DNA of 64,000 nucleotides, from positions 1 to 64,000 of the forward strand of contig JAKITC010000007.1 of assembly GCA_021648285.1 (NCBI GenBank), in the 5' to 3' direction. The position numbers and the translations under genes are program-made. This stretch comes from Sulfurimonas sp. GTDB taxonomy: Bacteria > Campylobacterota > Campylobacteria > Campylobacterales > Sulfurimonadaceae. Shown in pieces: positions 44,933 to 54,036 of this stretch; positions within the stretch are counted from its first letter, which is position 1, and each line of letters begins with the position of its first letter. Below the pieces are notes generated by a model. That model worked only from the letters and a program-made list of their open reading frames with translations. It was not told the DNA's origin and ran no database searches.

Positions 44933-45924
44933 AAGCTATAGTGACAGGCGGAGCTGGTTTTATAGGCTCTCACATGGTTGACTTGTTGGTTTTAAATGAT
45001 TATGAGGTAATAGTTGTTGATAATCTTGCTAATGGACGTTTAGACAATATTGAGCATCATAAAGGTAAAGTAAAATTTATACAGGCTGATATAGGCAACT
45101 ATGAAGTTGAGCTTGATAGGTACTTTGAAGATGTCGATTACGTGTTTCATTATGCTGCACTTGCTGATATAGTACCATCTATAAATAACCCAATAAAATA
45201 TCATAAAGCAAATGTAGATGGGACTATCAGAGTTTTGGAAGCTAGTAAAAAATCTAAAAATCTAAAAAAGTTTGTATATGCTGCATCTAGCTCATGCTAC
45301 GGTATACCGAATATCTATCCAACCCCTGAGATAAGCCCAATAAAGCCAGAGTACCCTTATGCACACACAAAAACAGTAGGTGAGCAGTATGTTATGCACT
45401 GGGGGCAGGTTTATGATATGCCTGTAATCTCTATGAGATTTTTTAATGTTTATGGTGTTAGGCATCGCACAAGCGGAACTTATGGTGCAGTTTTTGGAGT
45501 GTTTTTAGCACAGCTGTTAAACAATAAGCCTCTTACGATAGTTGGAGATGGAACACAGACTAGAGATTTTACTTATGTCACAGATATAGTAGATGCTTGC
45601 TATAAAGCCAGCCAAAGCGATATTACACAAGAGATTTTTAATGTTGGCAGTGATAATACTTACACTATTAACTATTTGGTCGATTTACTAGGCGGAAACA
45701 AATTATACATACCAAAAAGACCTGGTGAACCAGAGTGTACTTATGCAGATATAAATAAGATAAAAAAAATGCTCGGATGGAAACCAAAAGTTGCTTTTGA
45801 AGATGGGGTTAGGATTATGTTAGAAAATATAGAACAATGGCGAGAAGCACCTGTTTGGGATGAAAGCAGCATAGAAGAAGCTACGAAAGATTGGTTTGAG
45901 TGTTTGGGAGACAAGAGTGAGTAG
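44929..45924 (+). CDS. NAD-dependent nucleotide-sugar epimerase/dehydratase
   Basis: A 331-aa extended short-chain dehydrogenase with GTG start. GGAGFIGSH near residue 7 binds NAD, YAASSSCYG near 124 gives the catalytic serine/threonine region and YAHTK near 145-149 the YxxxK pair. It resembles UDP-glucose/UDP-GlcNAc 4-epimerases. It overlaps the glycosyltransferase stop (GTGA) and the radical SAM gene by 8 nt. Substrate is unknown but clearly a nucleotide sugar by family. Confidence 0.8.
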   Translation: MKAIVTGGAGFIGSHMVDLLVLNDYEVIVVDNLANGRLDNIEHHKGKVKFIQADIGNYEVELDRYFEDVDYVFHYAALADIVPSINNPIKYHKANVDGTIRVLEASKKSKNLKKFVYAASSSCYGIPNIYPTPEISPIKPEYPYAHTKTVGEQYVMHWGQVYDMPVISMRFFNVYGVRHRTSGTYGAVFGVFLAQLLNNKPLTIVGDGTQTRDFTYVTDIVDACYKASQSDITQEIFNVGSDNTYTINYLVDLLGGNKLYIPKRPGEPECTYADINKIKKMLGWKPKVAFEDGVRIMLENIEQWREAPVWDESSIEEATKDWFECLGDKSE

Positions 45925-46972
45925 TTTACTTGATGGACACAAAATAAACTATCATCCACAAGAGATAGCTGACATGTTTAATGGAGAGCTTGAATCGCCG
46001 ATATATGTTGAAATTTCACCGACCGGCATATGTAATCATAAGTGTCTTTTTTGTCATTATAATTATTTAGGACATGAAGGCAGGTTTAAAAAAGGCAAAA
46101 TACTTGAACTTGTAAAAGAGTTTGCTGATATGGGCGTCAAATCTTTAGTGTTCGCCGGTAATGGTGAACCTACTCTACATGTTGATACAATTGAAGCGAT
46201 AGCGTTGTCAAAAAGTTTAGGTATAGATGTCGCTCTAAGCACAAATGGAGCACTATTAAAAGATGAACACTTTGAGATATTGGCTAATTGTTTGACTTGG
46301 ATAAGGTTTTCATTTAATGCTGGAAGTGAAGAAAATTATGCCTTAGTGCATCAAACAAAAAGTGATGATTTTCAAAAAGTTATAGAAAATATCAAAAAAT
46401 TAAAAGAGACTAAAGTTAGACTGAATAGTAATATTACTATTGGAACACAATTTGTACTTATTCCGGAAAATAAAGATTTTGCACTAGAACATGGAAAAAG
46501 ATTAAAATCTCTAGGAGCTGATTACTTTAGTGTAAAGCATTTTTATGACCATTCTCATAACGAATTTAAAGTAACAGAAAATATTTCCGATGAATTTATA
46601 GACGATTTATTAACTCAAGCAAAGAAACTTAGTGATGATGATTTTACTTTTTTAGTGCGAAGTACAAAGAATTTAACTTCTGAGAGAATGTATGATACAT
46701 GTTATGGTCTAGAGTTTATAGTCTTTATAGATGAGAATGGTGATGTCTATAGCTGTTTTTCTCACCAATATGATAAAAAAACGATTATGGGAAATGTTTT
46801 TGAAAATAGTTTTAAAGATATTTGGCAATCTGCACAAAAAGACAAGAGTATAGATCATATTAATAAGTGTATTGATAAAAATAGTTGTCAGCCAAATTGC
46901 AGGCATCACCAAATAAATAATTATTTATGGGAAATAAAAAATCCATCAGTAGAGCACGTTAATTTCATATAA
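45917..46972 (+). CDS. Radical SAM/SPASM protein of the sugar cluster (first)
   Basis: A 351-aa protein with the radical SAM motif C39-x3-C43-x2-C46 (GICNHKCLFC). C-terminal cysteines (around CYGLEF, YSCFS, CIDKNSCQPNC) fit a SPASM region for extra clusters. GTG 45917 was chosen since it overlaps the epimerase stop by 8 nt; an in-frame GTG at 45896 is less likely. Radical SAM/SPASM enzymes modify peptides or sugars; here a sugar is more likely. Substrate unknown; a second homologue lies at 49304. Confidence 0.7.
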   Translation: MSSLLDGHKINYHPQEIADMFNGELESPIYVEISPTGICNHKCLFCHYNYLGHEGRFKKGKILELVKEFADMGVKSLVFAGNGEPTLHVDTIEAIALSKSLGIDVALSTNGALLKDEHFEILANCLTWIRFSFNAGSEENYALVHQTKSDDFQKVIENIKKLKETKVRLNSNITIGTQFVLIPENKDFALEHGKRLKSLGADYFSVKHFYDHSHNEFKVTENISDEFIDDLLTQAKKLSDDDFTFLVRSTKNLTSERMYDTCYGLEFIVFIDENGDVYSCFSHQYDKKTIMGNVFENSFKDIWQSAQKDKSIDHINKCIDKNSCQPNCRHHQINNYLWEIKNPSVEHVNFI

Positions 46973-46980
46973 GGATTACA

Positions 46981-47772
46981 GTGAAACAAATAGCTACAAA
47001 TATTAGAAAAAATATTTTACATATAGCAAATCTTGCAGGCTCTCCCCATGTTGGTTCTGCATTAAGTTGTACTGATATTTTAACCACTTGTTATTTTGAT
47101 ATTTTAAATTTACAAGATTATGAGAATCGAGATTATTTTATACTTTCAAAAGCACACTCAGCTATGGCTCTATACTCTACTTTGCATGAAAAGGGATTAC
47201 TCTCAAAAGATGAGCTAGAAGGGTACTACCAAAACGGGGGAACTTTACCGGCACACACAGATAGATTGACAAACCCTTACATAGAGATCAGTGCAGGAAG
47301 TTTGGGGCATGGATTACCAATTGCTACTGGAATGGCACATGCCTTGAAATTAAAAGAGAGCAACAGACAAGTCTATGTTTTAATGGGTGATGGGGAGTCT
47401 CAAGAGGGAAGTATTTGGGAAGCCGCAATGTTGGCTCCACAACTTGAACTAAATAATCTGACAGTCTTTATAGATAGAAATAATCTACAAGGTTACGGTA
47501 GAGCTGATGAAATACTCTCATATGAGCCAATTGATGACAAATTTAGAGCATTTAATTGGGAAGTTTTACGAATAGATGGACACAACCATCAAGCCATCAA
47601 AGAAGCAGTCGATTTTAAAACTGATAAGCCAAAGATGATAATTTGCGATACGCTAAAAGGCAAAGGCGTAAGTTTTATGGAAGATGAGCTTATTTGGCAC
47701 TATTATGTAGTTACTGATGAGGTAAAAAACAAGGCTATACGTGAGCTAGAGGAATCTTTATATGAGAAATAG
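46981..47772 (+). CDS. Transketolase N-terminal subunit
   Basis: A 263-aa protein with GTG start. HVGSALSCTDIL and FILSKAHSAMALYS near 20-55, SLGHGLPIATGMA near 101 and the TPP motif GDGESQEGS...N near 135-160 belong to the N-terminal half of transketolase. The C-terminal half is the next gene, overlapping by 11 nt. Split transketolases in surface-sugar clusters move a two-carbon ketol unit, so the pair may lengthen or branch a sugar rather than serve central metabolism. Confidence 0.82.
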   Translation: MKQIATNIRKNILHIANLAGSPHVGSALSCTDILTTCYFDILNLQDYENRDYFILSKAHSAMALYSTLHEKGLLSKDELEGYYQNGGTLPAHTDRLTNPYIEISAGSLGHGLPIATGMAHALKLKESNRQVYVLMGDGESQEGSIWEAAMLAPQLELNNLTVFIDRNNLQGYGRADEILSYEPIDDKFRAFNWEVLRIDGHNHQAIKEAVDFKTDKPKMIICDTLKGKGVSFMEDELIWHYYVVTDEVKNKAIRELEESLYEK

Positions 47773-48637
47773 TGTAGCAGATAAGATTAAAAAAATAGCA
47801 AAAATTGACGAGACACTTTTTGTAATAGCCGGAGATGCCGGACTTGGTGTTTGGGATGATTTCAAAAATTCTAAGCAGTTTATAAATCCTGGCGTTAATG
47901 AGCAGCTTGACATTGGTTTTGGTGCAGGAATGTCTTTAATGGGACATAAGGTTATATATTATAATATCGCTCCGTTTGTGATAATGAGACCTTATGAATT
48001 TGTGCGAAATGACATCTGTTATCAAGAGCTGCCAATGATTCTAATAGGGACAGGAAGTGGTATTACCTATGCCCCGGCCGGTGTTACACACTATGTGGTT
48101 GAGGATATTACTTTGGCCTCAACAATGCCAAATCTTGATATATTTTCTCCGGCTGATCCTGTTGAAGCAGTTGAATGTTTTAATTATGCCTATAAAAGTA
48201 AAAGACCTAGTTATATACGAATTGCCAAAAACGGTGAAGATGTAATCCATACAGAAAAAATAGATATAACAAAACCGATTTTTATAAATAAGAATGACTC
48301 CAAAAATATTTTAATTCTGCATGGATCAATCGTCGATGAAGTTTCAAAAATTTTGGGTATTGTCGACATCAATATTGTAAGTGTTCCTATGTTAACAAGT
48401 GACTTTAATTGGGAAGAGTTTTTGAGTGGTTATGATAAGGTCTTTACGTTGGAAGAACATTTTATCAATGGTGGATTTGGGACAATGTTAAGAGACAAAA
48501 TTGATAAAAAGATACATAAGTTTGGTCTAAAAAATGAGTACATTCACAAAATAGGCGACAGAGACTACTTAAGAGAATATTATGAGATTGACGGAAAGAG
48601 TGTCGGAAATAAAGTTAAGGACATAATTAATGGGTAA
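47762..48637 (+). CDS. Transketolase C-terminal subunit
   Basis: A 291-aa protein carrying the pyrimidine-binding part, e.g. GVNEQLDIGFGAGMSLMG near 43-60 and APAGVTHYVVEDI near 100-112, where the histidine acts in catalysis, and a C-terminal EEHFINGGFGTML near 230. It pairs with the preceding N-terminal subunit. It overlaps the following methyltransferase by 8 nt. As in other LPS-type clusters, the donor and acceptor sugars are not known. Confidence 0.82.
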   Translation: MRNSVADKIKKIAKIDETLFVIAGDAGLGVWDDFKNSKQFINPGVNEQLDIGFGAGMSLMGHKVIYYNIAPFVIMRPYEFVRNDICYQELPMILIGTGSGITYAPAGVTHYVVEDITLASTMPNLDIFSPADPVEAVECFNYAYKSKRPSYIRIAKNGEDVIHTEKIDITKPIFINKNDSKNILILHGSIVDEVSKILGIVDINIVSVPMLTSDFNWEEFLSGYDKVFTLEEHFINGGFGTMLRDKIDKKIHKFGLKNEYIHKIGDRDYLREYYEIDGKSVGNKVKDIING

Positions 48638-49292
48638 GCTTTTAGATATAGTAACAAAACTTCATACAAGAACCTCAAGAGATTATGTTTCAAGAATGGT
48701 TGATGACAAGATTAACTGTATGATTAAGTCAAAAGAGTATGGATATGATTATTGGGACGGTGATAGAAAATATGGCTATGGCGGTTATAAATATGATGGA
48801 CGATGGAAAGTTGTTGCACAAGACTTAATTAATGAGTATGGTTTAGTAGACGGATGCAAAATACTTGATGTTGGTTGCGGTAAAGCATTTTTACTATATG
48901 AACTAAAACAACTGCTTCCAAATAGTGAAGTTGTTGGTATAGATAGCAGTAAATATGCAATAGAAAATGCAAAAGAGGAAGTAAGAGATACTTTGCGGGT
49001 ACTAGGAGCAGAAGAAACTTACCCTTTTGGAGAAAATGAATTTGATTTAGTCATCTCTCTAACAACACTTCACAACTTAAAAATATATGATTTGAAAAAA
49101 GCTATACAAGAGTGTCAAAGAGTCGGTAAAAATAAATACATTATGCTCGAAGCTTATAGAGATGAAGCAGAACTCTTTAACCTTGAGTGTTGGGCTTTGA
49201 CATGTGAGAGTTTTTTTAGACCGGATGAGTGGATATGGATGTATGATGAATGGGGATATAATGGTGATTATGAATTTATATATTTTGAGTAG
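48630..49292 (+). CDS. SAM-dependent methyltransferase of the sugar cluster
   Basis: A 220-aa protein with motif I ILDVGCGKAFLLYE near residue 75, GIDSSKYAIENAK near 103 and FDLVISLTTLHNL near 137, a Methyltransf_11-like fold. The N-terminal ~65 residues are Tyr/Gly-rich (YGYGGYKYDG). It probably methylates an intermediate of the flagellar sugar. It overlaps the transketolase subunit by 8 nt. Confidence 0.72.
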   Translation: MGKLLDIVTKLHTRTSRDYVSRMVDDKINCMIKSKEYGYDYWDGDRKYGYGGYKYDGRWKVVAQDLINEYGLVDGCKILDVGCGKAFLLYELKQLLPNSEVVGIDSSKYAIENAKEEVRDTLRVLGAEETYPFGENEFDLVISLTTLHNLKIYDLKKAIQECQRVGKNKYIMLEAYRDEAELFNLECWALTCESFFRPDEWIWMYDEWGYNGDYEFIYFE

Positions 49293-49303
49293 GAAATTTT
49301 TTT

Positions 49304-50371
49304 ATGGCAAATAAGTATTCAAATTTAAAAATATTCCACTATCAAGATAAGCTAGAGAGTCTGCCAAAAAATATTAGTGATATTAAAGCACCTATACATA
49401 TTAGAATAAAACCTACAAATGTATGTAATCACGATTGCTGGTATTGTGCATATAAAGTAGATCATCTACAACTTGGACAAGACATGGTTGAGAGGGACTA
49501 CATCCCATATGATAAGATGATGGAAATTGTAGATGATTGTAAAGATATGGGTGTAAAGGCCCTAACGTTTAGCGGTGGCGGTGAGCCTTTTGTCTATAGA
49601 TACTTTACAGATACCATTAAAAAAGTTATAGACTCCAAGATATCATTCGCATCGCTTACAAACGGAAGCAGACTAAGTGGAGAAATAGCTGAACTGTTTG
49701 CATATAATGGAACTTGGCTAAGAGTATCCATCGATGGTTATGATGATGAAAGTTATGCGGAATATAGAGGTGTAAAAGTTGGAGAATTTAGTAATATTGT
49801 AGAAAATATGAAAAATTTTGCAAATCTTCCAAATAGAACATGTAACCTTGGTGTCAGTTTTATTGTTGATGACAAAAACTATACTAAGCTATGTGAATTC
49901 TCACAACTTATGAAAGATATAGGCGTGGATAGTATTAAAATATCACCATGTATAGTTGATAATGACGGTAATAAAAACAATGAGTACCATAAACCATTTT
50001 ATGACGAAGCAAAAGAGTTGTCATGCAAGGTGAAACTTGAACTTGAAGATGAAAGCTTTGAAGTGTTTGATAGCTACCATCTGCTTGAAGATAAGTTTGA
50101 GAAAGATTATGATTGGTGCCCTTATTCACAGATAAATCCTGTTATTGGTGCAGATATGAATATATACCCTTGTCATGATAAAGCTTATAATTTAGAAAAT
50201 GGGCTGCTTGGGAGTATAAAAGATATAAGTTTTAAAGATTTTTGGTTTAATGATAAAAATACATTTTTTAAAATAAATCCATCAGTACATTGTAATAATC
50301 ACTGTGTTGTAAATGATAAAAATAAAATGATACTTGATTACTTAGATGTAGAGCATTTGGGGTTTGTGTAA
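49304..50371 (+). CDS. Radical SAM/SPASM protein of the sugar cluster (second)
   Basis: A 355-aa protein with C41-x3-C45-x2-C48 (NVCNHDCWYC), ALTFSGGGEPFVY near 88 (a SAM-binding GGEP motif) and C-terminal cysteines (YDWCPYSQIN, IYPCHDKA, CNNHC) of a SPASM-like domain. It is related in layout to the gene at 45917, but not closely. Such enzymes may dehydrate, epimerise or form C-C bonds on sugars. It shares one base with the next gene. Confidence 0.72.
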   Translation: MANKYSNLKIFHYQDKLESLPKNISDIKAPIHIRIKPTNVCNHDCWYCAYKVDHLQLGQDMVERDYIPYDKMMEIVDDCKDMGVKALTFSGGGEPFVYRYFTDTIKKVIDSKISFASLTNGSRLSGEIAELFAYNGTWLRVSIDGYDDESYAEYRGVKVGEFSNIVENMKNFANLPNRTCNLGVSFIVDDKNYTKLCEFSQLMKDIGVDSIKISPCIVDNDGNKNNEYHKPFYDEAKELSCKVKLELEDESFEVFDSYHLLEDKFEKDYDWCPYSQINPVIGADMNIYPCHDKAYNLENGLLGSIKDISFKDFWFNDKNTFFKINPSVHCNNHCVVNDKNKMILDYLDVEHLGFV

Positions 50372-51072
50372 TGGAAAATAATTTAAATGTTGGAAAGTAT
50401 CATAAAAGTGTTGATGAGTACTCTGATTTAATAAATGAAGTCTACAAAAATTATCCGGATGGGGTGACATTACCTCCAATGTATGCACAGTTTGTTGACA
50501 AGAGTATGTCAAATATACTTATTAGACTTAGTAGGTATAAGTTTGTAGTAAAGATGTTGAAAAAGAGTGATGAAGTGCTTGAAGTTGGTTGCGGATCTGG
50601 GCTTGGTTCAATATATTTATCACAAGAGTGTCAAAATGTTTATGGTATTGATGTGCAAAAACAGGAGATTGCTGAAGCACAAGAGCTTAATAGAAGAGAA
50701 AATGTTATTTTTGAGGTAAAAGATCTGTTTTTACTAGATGAGAATAAAAAGTATGATGCAATTGTTTGCTTGGATGTTTTAGAACACTTAAGCGTAGAAG
50801 ACGGCAGAAAATTTATTGAAAAAATCTCTAAACTGTTGAAGCCAAATGGTTTTTTTGCCTGCGGAGTACCCAGTATCTACTCATATGAGTTTCAAAGTTC
50901 ATTAAGTCAAGCCTCTCATATAAACTGTCCAGACAGAGATGATTTAGAGAGAGAACTATCTACCTCGTTTAATAGAATTTTTCCTTTTTCTATGAATGAT
51001 GAACTAGTGCATACCGGGTTTCAAAAGCTCGCCTGGTATTATCTTATGTTGTGCACAAATCCAAAGGTATAG
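50371..51072 (+). CDS. Class I methyltransferase of the sugar cluster
   Basis: A 233-aa protein with EVLEVGCGSGLGSIYLSQ near residue 70 (motif I), YGIDVQKQEIAEA and YDAIVCLDVLEHL near 127, typical of the Methyltransf_23/UbiG-like group. It starts at the last base of the preceding radical SAM gene. An O- or C-methyl transfer on the glycan is likely by context; the substrate cannot be read. Confidence 0.72.
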   Translation: MENNLNVGKYHKSVDEYSDLINEVYKNYPDGVTLPPMYAQFVDKSMSNILIRLSRYKFVVKMLKKSDEVLEVGCGSGLGSIYLSQECQNVYGIDVQKQEIAEAQELNRRENVIFEVKDLFLLDENKKYDAIVCLDVLEHLSVEDGRKFIEKISKLLKPNGFFACGVPSIYSYEFQSSLSQASHINCPDRDDLERELSTSFNRIFPFSMNDELVHTGFQKLAWYYLMLCTNPKV

Positions 51073-51074
51073 AT

Positions 51075-51812
51075 ATGAGTAAAATAGTTTTTGTGACAGC
51101 TTCAAGTGGTGGATTTGGTTTTCAAATTGCTTTGGACATGTCAGAAAAAGGTTATATTATAGTACTTAATGGCAGAAATATAGATAGTTTAAACAAGGCA
51201 AAATCAAAACTTTATAATAAAGAGGCGCACCACATATTTTGCTGTGATCTTACTAAAGATGATATGCCTGCAAAATTGGATGATTTTTTTACAAAAAACA
51301 ATATTTTACCAAATATACTTATTCACTCTCTAGGTGGGAAAGTTGCTCAGGATAAGCACCCAATCAAGCTACACACATTGAGCGAAACTATGAATTTGAA
51401 TTTAAACAGTTCCATATTGATTAATAATTATTTTATTCCCAGATTCCAAAACACTAAAGAGATTCAAAAGATTATACACATCAGCTCTTCTGCCTCTATT
51501 ACCGGTAATGCAGCACCCTCTTACTCAATTAGCAAGGCAGCTCTCAATATGTATATAAAAAATAGTGCAAGATATTATGCCTTGGATAATATTATGTTCT
51601 GTGGTATTGTCCCTAATATAATAATGCATGAAAATAGCGATTGGAAAGAAAAACAAGAAAATGACCCTAAGTATTATCAAAAGAGAGTTGATAATATGCC
51701 ATTAAAAGAGTTTGCAAAACCTGAACAGTTAACACCTTATATATGTTCGGTATGTGAAATAGAGAGTATGTATGCTACGGGTTCATTAATTGAACTGCAG
51801 GGTGGTGCATGA
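51075..51812 (+). CDS. Short-chain dehydrogenase/reductase of the sugar cluster
   Basis: A 245-aa protein. ATG 51075 directly follows the previous stop; an in-frame ATG at 51051 is rejected. TASSGGFGFQIA near the start is the cofactor loop (TGxxxGxG variant), IIHISSSASITGNAAPSYSISKAAL contains the catalytic Ser and YxxxK. C-terminal LIELQGGA is typical of FabG-like SDRs. It probably reduces or oxidises a keto-sugar. It overlaps the next gene by 4 nt. Confidence 0.78.
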   Translation: MSKIVFVTASSGGFGFQIALDMSEKGYIIVLNGRNIDSLNKAKSKLYNKEAHHIFCCDLTKDDMPAKLDDFFTKNNILPNILIHSLGGKVAQDKHPIKLHTLSETMNLNLNSSILINNYFIPRFQNTKEIQKIIHISSSASITGNAAPSYSISKAALNMYIKNSARYYALDNIMFCGIVPNIIMHENSDWKEKQENDPKYYQKRVDNMPLKEFAKPEQLTPYICSVCEIESMYATGSLIELQGGA

Positions 51813-52936
51813 TGAATGAGTATTTGAGTTTTTATGAAAAATATAAGATTTCGCCTGTTGTTCAAAATATAGATGATTTTAAACAACATGTAAGAAGACG
51901 TACTAATCTATATAGACAATTAGGGGTATCTCCGATTACTTTTAAAGATAAAGATGTTTTAGAGATAGGTCCGGGTGGTGGATATAATGCTTTAGTAACA
52001 TATACGTATGAGCTAAAAACATATACATTAGTAGAGCCAAATACAACAGGTTATAATGAACTAAAGAATAATTTTAAAGATATAAATAATAATAATATTT
52101 TTATATTTAATGACATGTTAGAAGATTTTAAAGTAACAAAGCAGTATGATATTATCATATGTGAAGGACTTATACCTGGACTTAGTTCAAAGGATAGTTT
52201 TATTAATGTGATTAAGTCTTTACTAAAACCAAATGGAATCTTTATTATGACAACTTCAGACCAAGTATCTGTCTTTTTTGAAATAGTCAGAAAATATATG
52301 GCAAATATCTTAATAGAAAATATTGAAGAAATCGATAAAAAAGTTGAAATATTGGTTGACTCATTTTCCTCACATCTTAAGACTTTAAAAGGTATGACAA
52401 GAAGTCATTCCGACTGGTGTTTAGATAACCTGATAGGAGATGCAATACTTGAACATACTCTCACTATAAACCATGCAATAGAGTTACTTAAAAGTGATTG
52501 TTATGTTTTAGGGAGCTCTCCTGATCTGTTTACTAACTACTCTTGGTATAAAGAGTTGCCTACTGACACAGTAGAGTATAATAAAATATTTCAAGAGCAG
52601 TTCCTTAAAAAATGGCATAGTTTTATTGATTATCGATTTATACAAAAAGATAGAGAGAGTTCTAAAAATACAGAGCTCGCAGAATATTGTTTGGCATTAA
52701 TTAGCGCAATAAAAAATTCAGATAAGAAAAAGAATATACTTGATATTTTAGAAAAGATACAAACAAACTTGAAAGCAGATATTGAAGAAGGAACTATCTT
52801 GAGCATGGATGAAATAATTGAAGTCATTAGTAGCGGTATAACACCAGAAAAAATAAAAAACATGAAGTTTTTCAGTTCAGCCTTTGGCAGAGGTCAATCC
52901 TATATTAGTTTTGCAAAAGAGAATAGTGCATTATGA
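51809..52936 (+). CDS. Methyltransferase with C-terminal extension
   Basis: A 375-aa protein. The N-terminal part carries VLEIGPGGGYNAL near residue 50 (motif I) and YDIIICEGLIPGL near 112; the last ~180 residues are helical with no recognised motif. There is ATG-ATG choice at 51809/51812. It overlaps neighbours by 4 nt on both sides. A role in sugar methylation follows only from position. Confidence 0.62.
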   Translation: MMNEYLSFYEKYKISPVVQNIDDFKQHVRRRTNLYRQLGVSPITFKDKDVLEIGPGGGYNALVTYTYELKTYTLVEPNTTGYNELKNNFKDINNNNIFIFNDMLEDFKVTKQYDIIICEGLIPGLSSKDSFINVIKSLLKPNGIFIMTTSDQVSVFFEIVRKYMANILIENIEEIDKKVEILVDSFSSHLKTLKGMTRSHSDWCLDNLIGDAILEHTLTINHAIELLKSDCYVLGSSPDLFTNYSWYKELPTDTVEYNKIFQEQFLKKWHSFIDYRFIQKDRESSKNTELAEYCLALISAIKNSDKKKNILDILEKIQTNLKADIEEGTILSMDEIIEVISSGITPEKIKNMKFFSSAFGRGQSYISFAKENSAL

Positions 52937-54036
52937 ATAGAACTTGCATAATCTGTAATCACAATGATTTCAACATATTACTTAATTATAATAATGAAAA
53001 AGTCGTAACCTCAGATAATAAAATAGCTAATCAAAATTTTCAGCTATTAGAGTGCAAGAGATGTTCACATGTACAAAAGAAAATAGATTCAAATTTATTG
53101 AAAATAATTGATAAGATTTATGCTGAGTATGAAGCGTATTACCTTACTGGCGGGGAAGAAGAAGCTAAAATAGATTCAAACAATACAAATACTAACAGAT
53201 CTAAGACAATAGTGAATAATATCGCTGATATTGTTAAACAAGATGGAAATATCTTAGATATTGGAACAGGCTCAGGTGTTTTTTTAGAGGAGTTTTTAAA
53301 AGTTTTTAATTGGGATCTATTTGCTCAAGATGTAAAAATCAGTAAAAATAATAATTTGCACAAATTGAAGAATTTCAAAATTTTTTTTATACAAAACAAA
53401 GAGCCGTTGGACTCTGATTTCTTTGATATTATATCTGCCATACATGTGTTTGAGCATATTATTGATTTAGAAGAGTTTTTACTTTCAATAAAAAAATCTT
53501 TAAAAGCTGATGGTGTTTTAGTTTTACAGGTTCCAAATATATATGAAAATTTATTTGATATTTTTATTATAGACCATATATCACATTTTCATAGAAGTAC
53601 AATTTTTTATATATTAAAAAAGTATTTTAAATTTGTATATTTTCCCAAAAATCAGATTTATAGAGAGATTACAGCTATTGCTACAGATAAAGAGATAGAG
53701 TTTAGTCATGATACATCAATGGAACAAAAAGAGATAAATAAAGAAAAAATCAATGGTTTAATAGTCTCTTTAGTAGATATGGATAATACGATAGCAATAT
53801 TTGGAACCTCACCGCCTGCACTTTTTTGCGCAACTTTACTGAATTTTAAAATAGACTATTTTGTAGATGAAAACTTAAAAAAAACAGATAAAAAATTGTT
53901 TGACAAAAATATTATCCATCCAAGTGATGTAGATTCAGATATTCAGGTACTATTTCCTTATTCAAAAGAGGTGTTGATGGATATAAAAAAAAGATATCCA
54001 TCTTTAAACCTGATTTATATAGAGAGCACAATATGA
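52933..54036 (+). CDS. Sugar C-methyltransferase-like protein with N-terminal zinc site
   Basis: A 367-aa protein in three parts. Four cysteines C5-x2-C8 and C41-x2-C44 match the zinc-binding N-terminus of NovU/TylC3-type C-methyltransferases. The core has ILDIGTGSGVFLEEF near residue 110 and ISAIHVFEHI near 168. The last ~100 residues (IAIFGTSPPALFC) fit the C-methyltransferase C-terminal domain. Such enzymes add a branching methyl to a nucleotide-linked keto-sugar. It overlaps the HldE-like gene by 4 nt. Confidence 0.75.
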   Translation: MNRTCIICNHNDFNILLNYNNEKVVTSDNKIANQNFQLLECKRCSHVQKKIDSNLLKIIDKIYAEYEAYYLTGGEEEAKIDSNNTNTNRSKTIVNNIADIVKQDGNILDIGTGSGVFLEEFLKVFNWDLFAQDVKISKNNNLHKLKNFKIFFIQNKEPLDSDFFDIISAIHVFEHIIDLEEFLLSIKKSLKADGVLVLQVPNIYENLFDIFIIDHISHFHRSTIFYILKKYFKFVYFPKNQIYREITAIATDKEIEFSHDTSMEQKEINKEKINGLIVSLVDMDNTIAIFGTSPPALFCATLLNFKIDYFVDENLKKTDKKLFDKNIIHPSDVDSDIQVLFPYSKEVLMDIKKRYPSLNLIYIESTI

